Assembly: GCF_011601315.1 (NCBI RefSeq)
Contig: NZ_JAAORA010000007.1
Span: forward strand, 19,387-83,386
Source: Candidatus Chlorobium masyuteum
GTDB taxonomy: Bacteria > Bacteroidota > Chlorobiia > Chlorobiales > Chlorobiaceae
DNA length: 64,000 nucleotides
Direction of reading: 5' to 3'
The translations under genes and the position numbers were made by a program. Below are positions 23,818 through 33,501 of this stretch, in pieces. How positions within the stretch are numbered: the stretch's first letter is position 1; every line of letters begins with the position of its first letter. The notes beneath the pieces are model-generated. The model was not told the DNA's origin, ran no database searches, and saw nothing but the letters and a program-made list of their open reading frames with translations.

Positions 23818-24462
23818 ATGATGATTCAGGGTATGGTCAGTTTGTTCCGCTCGCTTGCAGGGATAGTGCTTCCTGTTGCTCTCCTCATCGCTCACTCTGT
23901 TACTGCTTTTGCTGCAGATGGATCTCCATATGGCGGTGACGCAGAGATCCTTCAGGCTTCGCATGGAGCGGGAAAGAGTTCAAGGGTGTCGCTTTCGGAT
24001 GAAGAAGCCCAGCTCTACCGTCTGCTTATGGATTACCGCAGGAGTGAGGGGAAGCCTCCGATTCCTGTTTCACCAAACCTTTCGCGTGTTGCCCGGTTGC
24101 ATGTTCGTGACCTTGAGGCACACCCTCCTTCAGGCTCATGCAACCTGCACAGCTGGTCGGAATATGGGTCGTGGCAGCCGGTCTGTTACAACGGAGGAGA
24201 GAGTGTACAGAGGATGTGGAGCAAGCCGAGGGAGCTGACCTCCTACAACGGAAACGGCTTTGAGGTTGCGGCCTGTACGAGCAGCGGAAGGATGCTGCCA
24301 TCACATGCGTTATCGCTCTGGGAGGGATCGTCAGCACACAATGCCGTAATCACCAACTCGGGAAAGTGGGAGCGGCTTCAGTGGAATGCGGTCGGGGTGG
24401 CCATCTCCGGTTCATACGCCGTTGTCTGGTTCGGAGAGGAATCCGACCCTTCAGGCAGATAG
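23818..24462 (+). CDS. Secreted CAP-domain (SCP/PR-1) protein
   Basis: A 214-residue protein with an N-terminal signal sequence ending near Ala33 (LPVALLIAHSVTAFAADG). The CAP domain spans ~65-205: LLMDYRRSEGKPPIPVSPNL, ARLHVRDLEAH, CNLHSWSEYGSWQPVC with the cavity His, and VGVAISGSYAVVWFGEE at the end. Two Cys pairs may form disulfides outside the cytoplasm. Bacterial CAP proteins have no settled function. It follows the Cu/Zn permease by 62 bases but has its own AT-rich upstream region. Confidence 0.8.
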   Translation: MMIQGMVSLFRSLAGIVLPVALLIAHSVTAFAADGSPYGGDAEILQASHGAGKSSRVSLSDEEAQLYRLLMDYRRSEGKPPIPVSPNLSRVARLHVRDLEAHPPSGSCNLHSWSEYGSWQPVCYNGGESVQRMWSKPRELTSYNGNGFEVAACTSSGRMLPSHALSLWEGSSAHNAVITNSGKWERLQWNAVGVAISGSYAVVWFGEESDPSGR

Positions 24463-24529
24463 CCTTACCTGCCGGTTCCAACGTATGGGGATCAATGCCG
24501 CATCCTCACTCACTCCCATCTTTATGTGC

Positions 24530-26815
24530 TTATCGATCCAGCTTTTTTGCTTTCAGGCGCAATGAGTTGCTTACTACCGAGACGCTGCTTCCGGCCATCG
24601 CAAGTCCTGAAAATACCGGGTTCAGAAAGATTCCCCAGAAAGGGTAGAGTGCACCTGCAGCAAGCGGTATGCCGATGATGTTGTAGATAAAAGCCCAGAA
24701 GAGGTTCTGGCGTATAACATTCATGGTGGCGCGTGAGAGGGTGATGGCTTGAGCAACCTTGTTGATATCGCCCTTCAGCAGGGTTATACCGGAGGACTCT
24801 ATGGCAATATCGGTTCCCGTTGCCATGGCAATGCCGACATCGGCCTGTGCAAGGGCCGGAGCATCATTGATGCCGTCACCCGCCATGGCAACCTTCCTCC
24901 CTTCAGACTGAAGCGCCTTTATTTTAGCCGCCTTTTCTGTGGGGAGAACCTCAGCAATCACCTCATCTATGCCGACCTGACCAGCCATGTAGTTCGCCGC
25001 AGCACGGTTGTCGCCGGTCAGCATGATGACCTTCAGCCCTCTCTTGTGCAGTGCCGCTACGGCCGCCTTTGCCTCGGTTTTGACGGTGTCACTGAGCGCA
25101 ATCAACCCCAGAGCGATCCGGTTCTCTTCAATCATGACGACGGTCTTTCCCTCTGCCTGAAGCCTCCTGACTTCGGCCAGTTCTCTTTCAGCCGCCACAG
25201 GTTTGCGGATAGTAACCGGCAGTCCGGCAATGGTTGCCGACACCCCCATCCCCTCAAGTGCTTTGAATTCCGAGATATCCCTGAGGGTGATCGAGCGCCT
25301 CTTTGCCTCGTCAAGAATAGCCTCTGCCAGAGGGTGTTCGGAGCGGTTTTCAACACTGCCCGCGATCTGCAGCAGCGACTCGGGAGTTGTTCCTTCACAG
25401 AGAGGGGTGACATCGGTAACCTTCGGGCTTCCGGTGGTAATGGTGCCGGTTTTGTCAAACACAACGGTATCGATCGAGCTGAGTTTTTCAAGGCTTTCGG
25501 CGTTGCGGATAAGGATGCCGTATTCAGCCCCTTTGCCGATGCCCACGATGATGGCGGTCGGGGTTGCAAGCCCGAGTGCACAGGGGCAGGCGATCACAAG
25601 AATGCCGACCATGCCCGATATGGCGTAGGAGAGTGCAACTGAAAAACCGAGGTATGAGGAACCGACAGTGATCCAGATCAGGAAGGTTGCAGCCGCAATA
25701 ATGAGCACAACGGGCACAAAAATCCCTGCGATTTTGTCGGCAATCTCCTGTATCGGCGCTTTTGACCCCTGCGCCTCTTCAACCATCCGGATGATGCGGG
25801 CCAGAACCGTGTCGGAGCCGACGTTTGATGCCCTGAAGGTGAAGGAGCCCTGTTTGTTGATCGTGCCGCCGATAACTTCATCCCCGCTCTTTTTATCAGC
25901 AGGAATGGACTCTCCGGTCACCATCGATTCGTCTATTGCGGAGAACCCTTCAATGATGATGCCGTCTACCGGAAGTTTTGCCCCGGGTTTGATGATAACC
26001 GTATCGCCTTTTCTGACCGCTTCAGCCGCGATCTCCATCTCTTTTCCCTCCCTGAGCACAATGGCGGTTTTGGCCTGAAGATTAATCAGCTTTTCAATGG
26101 CTTCACCGGTTTTCATCCTTGAGCGGGCTTCAAGATATTTGCCGAGCAGAACAAAACCGATCACGACAATGGTAACGTCGAAGTAGGTGTAGTCGGGCAC
26201 GCGCAGCAGCTCCCGCAGTGAGGGGATAAGGGTGATAAGTGCACTGTAGACGTATGCCGTGAGGGTACCGATGCCGATGAGGGTGTCCATGCTTGCGGCT
26301 CCGCTCTGCAGGAACATGACGATGCCGTGCAGGAATGGTGCTCCGATCCTGAAGACAAACCAGGTGGCAAGAACCATGGAGATAATATTGAAGAGCTCCA
26401 TAGGAATCGGCAGGTTCGGCACACTCTCGATAAACCTTGAGCCGATATCCCACATCATGAGGATAAAGACAAGCAGGGCTATCGGCAGGGCAAACTGCAC
26501 TTTTGCTTTCTGATCAAGAAGCGCCTGCTCTTTCTCCTCCTTCAGGCGGATAGCTCCGGAGGCTGCGATTTTCTGCATTTCCCCGGCGCCTGTGGCTCCC
26601 GGCTCAGCCGCAATGGCATAGCCATATCTGCTGACGGCATCATTGAGTGCTTCAACCGGAAGGGTTTCATGGTCGAAAGCAATGGTGACCTTCTCTGTGG
26701 CAAGATTGACATCTGCGCGGGTGATTCCCTCAACCTTTGAGAGCTTTTTGGTGATGATGGCTGCACAGCTTGCGCAGTGCATCCCTTTCACGCTGTATGT
26801 TCCGGTCGTTGTCAT
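24530..26815 (-). CDS. copA: Copper-exporting P1B-type ATPase
   Basis: A 761-residue heavy-metal ATPase. The N-terminal HMA domain has GMHCASC (residues ~10-16); eight membrane helices surround the CPC metal site in VIACPCALGLATP. VTGESIPADKKSG is the actuator loop, VFDKTGTITTGSPKVTD holds the phosphorylated Asp, and AMAGDGINDAPALAQADVG the hinge. The single HMA domain and CPC site indicate Cu+ export. It overlaps the upstream DUF305 gene by four bases and is the last gene in a copper-related operon on the minus strand. Confidence 0.95.
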   Translation of the reverse strand: MTTTGTYSVKGMHCASCAAIITKKLSKVEGITRADVNLATEKVTIAFDHETLPVEALNDAVSRYGYAIAAEPGATGAGEMQKIAASGAIRLKEEKEQALLDQKAKVQFALPIALLVFILMMWDIGSRFIESVPNLPIPMELFNIISMVLATWFVFRIGAPFLHGIVMFLQSGAASMDTLIGIGTLTAYVYSALITLIPSLRELLRVPDYTYFDVTIVVIGFVLLGKYLEARSRMKTGEAIEKLINLQAKTAIVLREGKEMEIAAEAVRKGDTVIIKPGAKLPVDGIIIEGFSAIDESMVTGESIPADKKSGDEVIGGTINKQGSFTFRASNVGSDTVLARIIRMVEEAQGSKAPIQEIADKIAGIFVPVVLIIAAATFLIWITVGSSYLGFSVALSYAISGMVGILVIACPCALGLATPTAIIVGIGKGAEYGILIRNAESLEKLSSIDTVVFDKTGTITTGSPKVTDVTPLCEGTTPESLLQIAGSVENRSEHPLAEAILDEAKRRSITLRDISEFKALEGMGVSATIAGLPVTIRKPVAAERELAEVRRLQAEGKTVVMIEENRIALGLIALSDTVKTEAKAAVAALHKRGLKVIMLTGDNRAAANYMAGQVGIDEVIAEVLPTEKAAKIKALQSEGRKVAMAGDGINDAPALAQADVGIAMATGTDIAIESSGITLLKGDINKVAQAITLSRATMNVIRQNLFWAFIYNIIGIPLAAGALYPFWGIFLNPVFSGLAMAGSSVSVVSNSLRLKAKKLDR

Positions 26816-27393
26816 AGGTAGGGATTTGTGTCAATAACGTTATACCACTCTTTTCTCCACTCCCTGAGCATGCCAAGCCCCCCCTTGAGGAACTGCTCCA
26901 CAGCATCGGCATTGTCGAGTACTTCACTCCGGCTTGACTTCAGGCGGATCTCCCTGGTCATGCGGACGCCATTTTCATGATGAGCTATCAGAGCATTAAG
27001 GAATCGCAGCTCCAGCTTGCTGTCACTGCTGCCGAGGTTCGCTACCTCCGGGTCCCGGACCTTTCGCTGGTCCCCATACCACTCCTTTTTCCATTGGTAG
27101 AGCTCGGCTATGGCCACCGGCTCGTTTTTCAGGATCTCCTTGCACAGATTTCGGATCTCCGTCCGCTGGCTTATCGAGGCCTTTTCAGCAAGCAGGATTG
27201 CTCCCCGGTGGTGGGCGATCATGCCGTCAAGGTAGCGCAGGTCAACCCATTTATCCGCCTGACCAAGATTCATGGTGTTTTTGTCATACATGGAGAGGGA
27301 GTACTGGGGAGTGAGCCAGTACCCCGCACCGATGCCGATTACTGCCATGACTATACTCAGCGCAACGGCCAGGGAGAGAGAGATGTTTTTCAT
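26812..27393 (-). CDS. DUF305 membrane-anchored protein
   Basis: A 193-residue protein with one N-terminal membrane segment (LAVALSIVMAVIGIGAGYWL) and two ferritin-like DUF305 repeats, each with a His-His pair: LDGMIAHHRGAILLAEKA near 55 and LNALIAHHENGVRMTREI near 133. DUF305 proteins (CopM-like) are periplasmic and some bind copper through such His pairs. Sharing a transcript with copA and the HMA-TauE fusion supports periplasmic copper handling. Confidence 0.82.
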   Translation of the reverse strand: MKNISLSLAVALSIVMAVIGIGAGYWLTPQYSLSMYDKNTMNLGQADKWVDLRYLDGMIAHHRGAILLAEKASISQRTEIRNLCKEILKNEPVAIAELYQWKKEWYGDQRKVRDPEVANLGSSDSKLELRFLNALIAHHENGVRMTREIRLKSSRSEVLDNADAVEQFLKGGLGMLREWRKEWYNVIDTNPYL

Positions 27394-27469
27394 TGATTTT
27401 CCAGGAAAAGATTGAAACCAGTTGTGGCAGCTTTATAAATCGAGTGAGAACAGATTAACAGAGTTGCCC

Positions 27470-28846
27470 TTATTTCACATTGATAACACCCCGCGGCACA
27501 CCCATGGCGCAGGTGATTTTATAGCTTCCCGGATTTTTTGCAGTGAACTCCATAATAACCGGTTTGCCTTTTACCAGAGACTGCGGTTTTTCGTAGAGAC
27601 CGGGAATCATGATGGTGCTCATGCATCCGGAACCGCTGTCGCGGGTGTCAACCACAACTCGTACCTTCTGGCCTGCTTTGACCTGAAAGGCGGAGGGTGT
27701 AATATCCTCATTTTTGGTATAGATAGTTCTGACAACAGTTGTGTTGTCACCGGAGAGTGAAGCTTCTGTCTGGTTTGCTACAGCAGCCACTGCAACACGG
27801 TCAGAGGTCCCGGGAATGGAGCTTCCGGCTCCGGTGAACGTCGTGATGACAGGAAACCGGTCATTCAGATTGTAGAGTGAGAAGAAGATGATGAGCATTC
27901 CGGCAGTTTTCATATAAAGTCTGGATGTGCGGGCGCTGCTGCCGAGTTTCATGCTTGAAAAACCGATGATGAAGAGCGGGAGTGTGGTGCCGAGTACAAA
28001 AAAGAGCATGATGAGCATTCCAGCCGATGCTGAGCCGGAGAGTACTGCTGCGCCTTCAGCTGCCATGGTGAAGCCGCATGGTACCGCTATGGTCATAACC
28101 CCGGCACCGGCGGCCTGCAGTGGAGTGGATTTTCTGTTTGCGGCTTTTGAGGGTCGAGCTTTTTTCGGCAGAGCAATGCTGAAACGGTTAAAGAAGGTAA
28201 AGCCGAGCATCTGCAGCGCAGGTACAATCATCAGGAGTGAAATGGTTACGATCATAAACGATGTAAATGCGGGCGAGAGACGGATGGTTTCGCCAACAAG
28301 CCCGAGCAGCGCACCGAAGAGTGTATAGGTTGCAATACGCCCGATGTTGAAAAAGAGATGGGGTTCAAGTTTATGAAGGAGCGATTCATCTCCCTTGTAT
28401 TGTGCCATCCATCGCGAAGAGAGCGAAAGAAGCACTCCGCTGACGAGTGCAGCGCAGCTCGAAAGCCCCGCAAGAAGACCGAAGAGAAAGAGCGCGCCAA
28501 AGGAGCTTGCCGTGCCGATTGCCGGGATACTTTGCAGTCCGGAATAGGAGATTGTGGTAACAAATCCTGTTATGATCAGCGCTACGGCAGCAGCTTTCAG
28601 GAGATCATCAAAACTGTTCTTTGGTGCAGGGGTGTCGGAAAAGGTATAGGCTCCGTTGGAAAAGAGTGCGTTCAGCTCCCCGGCTGTAACGTTTTCGCCC
28701 TCATAGCTCACCCTTACCGTTCCCTTTGCCATGGATGCTTCGGCCTCGGTAACTTTTCCTGACTCAAGCAGCGTCTCTTCAATAATCTCTTTACACGCCG
28801 GGCAGTACATGCCTTTGACTGTATAGGTATGGTGCTTCATAATCAT
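27470..28846 (-). CDS. HMA-TauE/SafE (UreH-like)-cupredoxin fusion protein
   Basis: A 458-residue fusion. Residues ~5-70 are a heavy-metal-associated domain with GMYCPAC; ~85-325 hold about six helices of a TauE/SafE-like membrane domain (LFGLLAGLSSCAALVSGVLL, VPCGFTMAAEGAA); ~370-458 are a cupredoxin-like fold with a late Cys (ITCAMGVPRGVINVK) and Met residues. Proteins of this type deliver or export copper across the inner membrane. The first ATG (28846) or the next (28840) may be used. It heads the minus-strand group with the DUF305 protein and CopA. Confidence 0.8.
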   Translation of the reverse strand: MIMKHHTYTVKGMYCPACKEIIEETLLESGKVTEAEASMAKGTVRVSYEGENVTAGELNALFSNGAYTFSDTPAPKNSFDDLLKAAAVALIITGFVTTISYSGLQSIPAIGTASSFGALFLFGLLAGLSSCAALVSGVLLSLSSRWMAQYKGDESLLHKLEPHLFFNIGRIATYTLFGALLGLVGETIRLSPAFTSFMIVTISLLMIVPALQMLGFTFFNRFSIALPKKARPSKAANRKSTPLQAAGAGVMTIAVPCGFTMAAEGAAVLSGSASAGMLIMLFFVLGTTLPLFIIGFSSMKLGSSARTSRLYMKTAGMLIIFFSLYNLNDRFPVITTFTGAGSSIPGTSDRVAVAAVANQTEASLSGDNTTVVRTIYTKNEDITPSAFQVKAGQKVRVVVDTRDSGSGCMSTIMIPGLYEKPQSLVKGKPVIMEFTAKNPGSYKITCAMGVPRGVINVK

Positions 28847-28951
28847 ATGGTAATGGATAGATTTACTGCAAGGTTTATAGATGTATCAGCTATTACCTGT
28901 AGTGAACTGGTAAAGGTTCCATTGCCGGGTTCTGCCAGCTGTATAGAGAGT

Positions 28952-28969
28952 AACAGATATCGTGCCAAA
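28952..28969 (-). promoter_or_regulatory. Candidate sigma-54 promoter upstream of the HMA-TauE fusion
   Basis: On the minus strand TTTGGCACG-ATAT-CTGTT has a perfect -24 element (TGGCACG) with correct spacing to a -12 element that matches CTG but lacks the usual final C. It lies about 105 bases before the start codon. The adjacent NtrC-type activator gene makes a sigma-54 promoter reasonable here. Confidence 0.4.
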
Positions 28970-29110
28970 CCCGGCGAGGCCTGTTCCAGGCGGGAGGGCG
29001 TTCTCTGTATGATGAAAGATATGGAGAATATTCTACACTCAGGGTTGACTATTCTCCAGTTGCCGGAGGGGAAGTGCGACGTGAAGAGCAGGGCATAACG
29101 CCGGATCCGG

Positions 29111-30466
29111 TTATTTCCCGGACTGTTCGATACCATACTTCTCAATCCGGTAGATGAGGGTATGGCGGGGTATTCTGAGAAAACGGGCAGCGGCGGTCTG
29201 GTTCCAGCCATTGCGTTCAAGCGCTTCAACCACAATTTCCCGTTCCAGTTGCTCAAGCGGGTACCCCTCTTCCGGCAGCCGGAGTATGGCACGGCCAGCC
29301 GTTCTCTTCTCCCGGAATTTGGAGGGCAGTTCATCCGCGGTTATGGTATCGCTGTTTCGCATGATAAGGAGTCGCTCGACGGTGTTTTCAAGCTCACGCA
29401 CGTTTCCGGGCCAGTCATACTGCTGCAGCAATGCAAGCGAGCTCTTCTCAAAGGTGACCGCTTCTCCTCCATGTTTTGATGAGAAATAGCGGACAAGGAG
29501 CTGAATGTCATCCCGTCGTTCGCGAAGCGGGGGAAGATGGAGAGGGATGACGGCGAGCCGGTAGTAGAGATCTTCGCGGAAGGAGCCTTCTGCCACAGCC
29601 CGGTCGATATCAAGATTGGTGGCTGATATGACCCGGACATCAAGTTTTTCAACCTTTGTGCCCCCAACCGGTTCAACCTCTTTTTCCTGCAGTGCCCTGA
29701 GGAGTTTCGGTTGCAGTTCAAGCGCGAGTTCGCCAACCTCATCAAGGAAGATGGTTCCGCCGTTGGCAAGCTGGAATTTTCCGGTTTTCTCCTTTATCGC
29801 CCCGGTAAATGCACCCCTTGTATGGCCGAAGAGCTCGCTCTCAAGCAGGTCACGGGGAATTGCTGCACAGTTTATGGTAACAAACGGGCCATCCCTGCGT
29901 GAACTGGCGGCATGGAGGGAGCGGGCGACAAGCTCTTTTCCTGTGCCGGATTCACCGGTGATGAGTACTGAAGCCTCGGTGTCAGCCACCTTGCGGATCA
30001 CCGCAAAGAGATCTTCCATCTCTTTTGAAGAACCGATGATGGTGCGGAAATCCTCTCTGTCGGAGAGTACCCGTTTGAGTCGGCGGTTCTCTTCGCTCAG
30101 GCCGGAAAACTGCAATGCTTTTTTGACCGTAAGGCGGAGCGAGTCGCGGTTGAAGGGTTTGGTGATATAGTCGTAGGCTCCGGCCTTCATGGCTTCAACG
30201 GCGGCATCAACACTTCCGAAGGCGGTTATGATGATCACCAGCGTTTCCGGAGAGCGCTCCCGGACGCTTTTGAGCACCTTCATGCCATCCATTCCCGTCA
30301 TTTTCATGTCGGTGATGACCAGGTTCGGCCCGAACACCTCAAGGCGCATCAACCCCTCTTCACCCGAGGCGGCGGCCTCTACTTCATATCCCTCTTCAAG
30401 CAGGTTATATTCAAGGACTCTGCGGAGTGAGGTGTCGTCGTCAATGACAAGGATTTTTGCTTTCAC
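29111..30466 (-). CDS. NtrC-family sigma-54-dependent response regulator
   Basis: A 451-residue activator. The receiver domain (1-120) has the acidic pocket IDDD and phosphoacceptor Asp in LVITDMKMTGMDG. The AAA+ domain (~140-375) has Walker A GESGTGKELVAR, the sigma-54 contacting loop GAFTGAIKEKTGKF, Walker B FLDEVGEL and the arginine-finger region. The C-terminal Fis-like helix-turn-helix reads NQTAAARFLRIPRHTLIYRI. It activates RNA polymerase carrying sigma-54. It overlaps the histidine kinase gene by four bases. Next gene downstream is the copper fusion protein. Confidence 0.93.
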   Translation of the reverse strand: MKAKILVIDDDTSLRRVLEYNLLEEGYEVEAAASGEEGLMRLEVFGPNLVITDMKMTGMDGMKVLKSVRERSPETLVIIITAFGSVDAAVEAMKAGAYDYITKPFNRDSLRLTVKKALQFSGLSEENRRLKRVLSDREDFRTIIGSSKEMEDLFAVIRKVADTEASVLITGESGTGKELVARSLHAASSRRDGPFVTINCAAIPRDLLESELFGHTRGAFTGAIKEKTGKFQLANGGTIFLDEVGELALELQPKLLRALQEKEVEPVGGTKVEKLDVRVISATNLDIDRAVAEGSFREDLYYRLAVIPLHLPPLRERRDDIQLLVRYFSSKHGGEAVTFEKSSLALLQQYDWPGNVRELENTVERLLIMRNSDTITADELPSKFREKRTAGRAILRLPEEGYPLEQLEREIVVEALERNGWNQTAAARFLRIPRHTLIYRIEKYGIEQSGK

Positions 30467-31596
30467 GTTGCTTCTCCCGGCTGAGGCAGTTGTAACGGGA
30501 GTCTGATGGTTACGGTTGTGCCATTTGCCGCTTCACTCTCAACCTTCAGCGTCCCTTTATGGTTTTCAATGATGTTTTTCGTGATCGCCAGTCCCAGTCC
30601 GGTTCCGTCAGACTTGGTGGTAAAAAAGGGCTCAAATATTCTTTCCATTGCCGCTTTTTCAACTCCCGGTCCGCTGTCGCGGAAACGGATCTCGCAGAAA
30701 GCATGCTCTGCAATTGTCGTGGATATGGTGACGCGCCCGCCCTCCGGCGTTGCCTGCAGGGCGTTGATGATGATGTTCAGGAATGCCTGGCGCAGCTTTT
30801 CGCTGTCGGCCATAACGATCATCGCAACAGAGTTTGGCTGAAGCTGTAGTGCAACCTGCCGTTTGCGGGCATCGTTCATCACCAGGGTTACGATTGTCTC
30901 CAGCTCATCCTGAACCCAGCAGGGCTTCATCGCCATCGGCTGCTGGCGCGCCATGTGCAGAAACTCCTCCACCACACGGTTCAGTCGTTCGGTCTCGCGG
31001 ATTTGTATATCGATGAACTCATGTTTGGGGTTGCCGGTTGGGTAGTCGTCCCGGAGAATTTCGGCGGTTCCACGGATGGAGCTGAGCGGGTTGCGGATTT
31101 CGTGCGCAAGAACTGCCGCCATCTCTCCGAGGGTAGAGAGTTTTTCCGCCCTCCGTAACTGCTCTTCAATGATGATGGTCTCTGCTGACTGTTCCTGCAG
31201 TTTGCGATAGGACTCGGTCAACTCGCGGCTGCTTTTCTGAAGCTCTCCGGTTCTTTCCCGTTCCCGTTGTGACAGCATCCCGGTGACGGTTCCGACTGTA
31301 TTGTAAAGCAGTATCTCAAGGTATTTTTCCATCTCCATGCCGGGGTGGCCGCCCCACTGGTAGAGTATGTGAGGGGCATAGAGGATGCTGACGAAGAGTG
31401 AACAGAAGAGACCGCCCCGGAAGCCGAACCAGAGCCCCGACAGGATGATCGGCAGATAGTAGAGCCGCTGGAAGATGTCGTGAAGATAGGGAAGCTGGAG
31501 CGGCGTCAGGTAGTGCAGCAGGCTGATGGCGATAACCGAGGCTGCCAGTGAGAGCGTCCGGATGCGTGTTGCTGTTTCCATGTGTTCCGACCTCAC
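30463..31596 (-). CDS. Membrane sensor histidine kinase
   Basis: A 377-residue kinase. About four hydrophobic segments lie within the first 110 residues, including LAASVIAISLLHYLTPLQL and LFCSLFVSILYAPHILY; a coiled coil follows to ~150. The phosphoacceptor is His in VLAHEIRNPLSSIRGTAEI (~165), and the ATPase domain has N-box INALQATPEGG, GPGVEKAAMERIFEPFFT and GTGLGLAITKNIIENHKG. No PAS or periplasmic sensor domain is seen, so the signal may be sensed in the membrane. ATG 31581 is a possible alternative start. It pairs with the overlapping NtrC-type regulator. Confidence 0.92.
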   Translation of the reverse strand: MRSEHMETATRIRTLSLAASVIAISLLHYLTPLQLPYLHDIFQRLYYLPIILSGLWFGFRGGLFCSLFVSILYAPHILYQWGGHPGMEMEKYLEILLYNTVGTVTGMLSQRERERTGELQKSSRELTESYRKLQEQSAETIIIEEQLRRAEKLSTLGEMAAVLAHEIRNPLSSIRGTAEILRDDYPTGNPKHEFIDIQIRETERLNRVVEEFLHMARQQPMAMKPCWVQDELETIVTLVMNDARKRQVALQLQPNSVAMIVMADSEKLRQAFLNIIINALQATPEGGRVTISTTIAEHAFCEIRFRDSGPGVEKAAMERIFEPFFTTKSDGTGLGLAITKNIIENHKGTLKVESEAANGTTVTIRLPLQLPQPGEAT

Positions 31597-31685
31597 TCTA
31601 TTGGCATGGTTCAGGGTTCAAACGAACGGTGTTCGCACTAAATATACCCTTTTTCAGCATGGGCAGTTCCCCCGAAAACATCTGT

Positions 31686-33296
31686 TTACTTCATTTCTTT
31701 CGAGCCGGTACCTTCGGTTTTGAACTCCGAGGTGGTATGGAACTCAAGGTCGGGATAGTCCTCCCGTGCGGTTTTCATCATCCATTCACTCTCGGCAAAA
31801 AAGACCGGATGATCCTCCTTGTCGAGCGCAATGGCGTTCCATTTGCGGCGCAGAAACTCGTCAAGCATCTCCTTGTTGCTGCCGGTTATCCAGAATGCCT
31901 TGTGGAAGCGCAGGGGAGTAAAGTCGCACTGGGCACCATACTCGTGTTCCAGACGGAATTTGATGACGTCGAACTGGAGTTCGCCGACGGTGCCGATGAT
32001 TTTGCGGGCTCCGTGCTGGATGAAGAGCTGGGCGACCCCCTCTTCGGTGAGCTGGCGTATCCCCTTGTCGAGCTGTTTAGCCTTCATCGGGTCGCGGTTT
32101 TCGAGCGCCTTGAAGATCTCCGGGGAGAAGCTCGGGATACCGCGGAAGTGAAGCTCCTCGCCTTCGGTAAGGGTATCGCCGATTTTCAGTGAACCGTTGT
32201 CATAGAGGCCGATCACATCTCCGGGAAACGACTCGTCAACCACACTTTTTTCATTGGCCATGAACTGGGTCGGGCTTGAAAAGCGGATTTTTTTCTGCAG
32301 CCGGGTGTGGTAGTAGAACTTGTTGCGCTCAAAACTGCCCGAACAGATACGGAAGAAGGCGGTGCGGTCACGGTGGTTCGGGTCGAGATTGGCGTGGATT
32401 TTAAAGACAAATCCGCTCATCGCCGGTTCCGAAGCCTTGACAATTCGCTCTGCCGCTTCACGTTCATCCGGGCTCGGGGCAACGGTAAGAAAGGTTTCAA
32501 GCAGCTCCTTGACGCCGAAGTTGTTGATGGCACTGCCGAAAAAGACCGGAGCGAGCAGGCCGTCACGATAGGTCTCCTCATGAAAGGGCTCATAGACCCC
32601 TTCAATCAGGGCAATATCTTCGCGAAGCTTCCGGCAGAAGCTCTCCGGAATCCATTTTTCCAGTTCGGGATCGTTCAGATCGCTGACCTTGATAATGCTT
32701 TCGCTGATTTTTGTGGTATTGGCTTCGAAGAGGTTGAGCCCTTTTTTGTAGAGGTTGTAGACCCCCTTGAAGCTCTGCCCCTGGCTGATCGGCCAGGTGA
32801 GCGGCCTGACGCTGATCTGAAGCTTTGCTTCAAGCTCATCAAGCAGTTCAAAGGGGTTGCGCCCCTCTCGGTCCATCTTGTTGATGAAGATGATGACCGG
32901 GGTGTGGCGCATGCGGCACACCTCCATCAGCTTCTCGGTCTGCTCTTCAACACCTTTTACGCAGTCCACGACGAGAATAACGCTGTCCACCGCCGTCAGG
33001 GTGCGGTAGGTATCTTCAGCAAAGTCCTTGTGGCCGGGAGTGTCGAGAATATTGACCCGCTTTCCGGCATATTCAAACCCCATGACCGAGGTGGCAACCG
33101 ATATTCCGCGCTGCTTTTCGATCTCCATGAAGTCACTGGTGGCGGTTTTGCGGATCTTGTTGCTTTTTACAGCACCGGCAGTCTGGATGGCGCCCCCGAA
33201 AAGCAGAAATTTTTCGGTCAGTGTGGTTTTACCTGCATCCGGGTGGCTGATAATGGCAAACGTTTTCCGCCGGGCGGTTTCCTTTATTAAATCCAT
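31686..33296 (-). CDS. prfC: Peptide chain release factor 3
   Basis: A 536-residue translational GTPase that removes RF1/RF2 from ribosomes after termination. The G-domain has P-loop [12 protein letters not shown], switch region [30 protein letters not shown] and the NKMD box [17 protein letters not shown]. The C-terminal domains end at a lysine tail. The open frame goes on upstream to 33422, but RF3 proteins begin [20 protein letters not shown], so ATG 33294-33296 is the start. A short gap (about 90 bases) separates it from the kinase gene. Confidence 0.94.
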   Translation of the reverse strand: MDLIKETARRKTFAIISHPDAGKTTLTEKFLLFGGAIQTAGAVKSNKIRKTATSDFMEIEKQRGISVATSVMGFEYAGKRVNILDTPGHKDFAEDTYRTLTAVDSVILVVDCVKGVEEQTEKLMEVCRMRHTPVIIFINKMDREGRNPFELLDELEAKLQISVRPLTWPISQGQSFKGVYNLYKKGLNLFEANTTKISESIIKVSDLNDPELEKWIPESFCRKLREDIALIEGVYEPFHEETYRDGLLAPVFFGSAINNFGVKELLETFLTVAPSPDEREAAERIVKASEPAMSGFVFKIHANLDPNHRDRTAFFRICSGSFERNKFYYHTRLQKKIRFSSPTQFMANEKSVVDESFPGDVIGLYDNGSLKIGDTLTEGEELHFRGIPSFSPEIFKALENRDPMKAKQLDKGIRQLTEEGVAQLFIQHGARKIIGTVGELQFDVIKFRLEHEYGAQCDFTPLRFHKAFWITGSNKEMLDEFLRRKWNAIALDKEDHPVFFAESEWMMKTAREDYPDLEFHTTSEFKTEGTGSKEMK

Positions 33297-33501
33297 TGCT
33301 TGTTTCTGAGTGTTCTTCCGTTGCCGGAATGAGAGCATTTCTATGAGTGGCGCAAAGATACAAAGATAGGGTTTAAAAACAGAATCTTCGGATTCCGGAA
33401 CAATTCCTCCGGAGATTATCATGCAATACCTTATTTTTCACCTTCATAGAGCCGCAGCAGGTTGGATTATCGGCTTCCGGTCACGAAGTATTAACTGAAA
33501 A

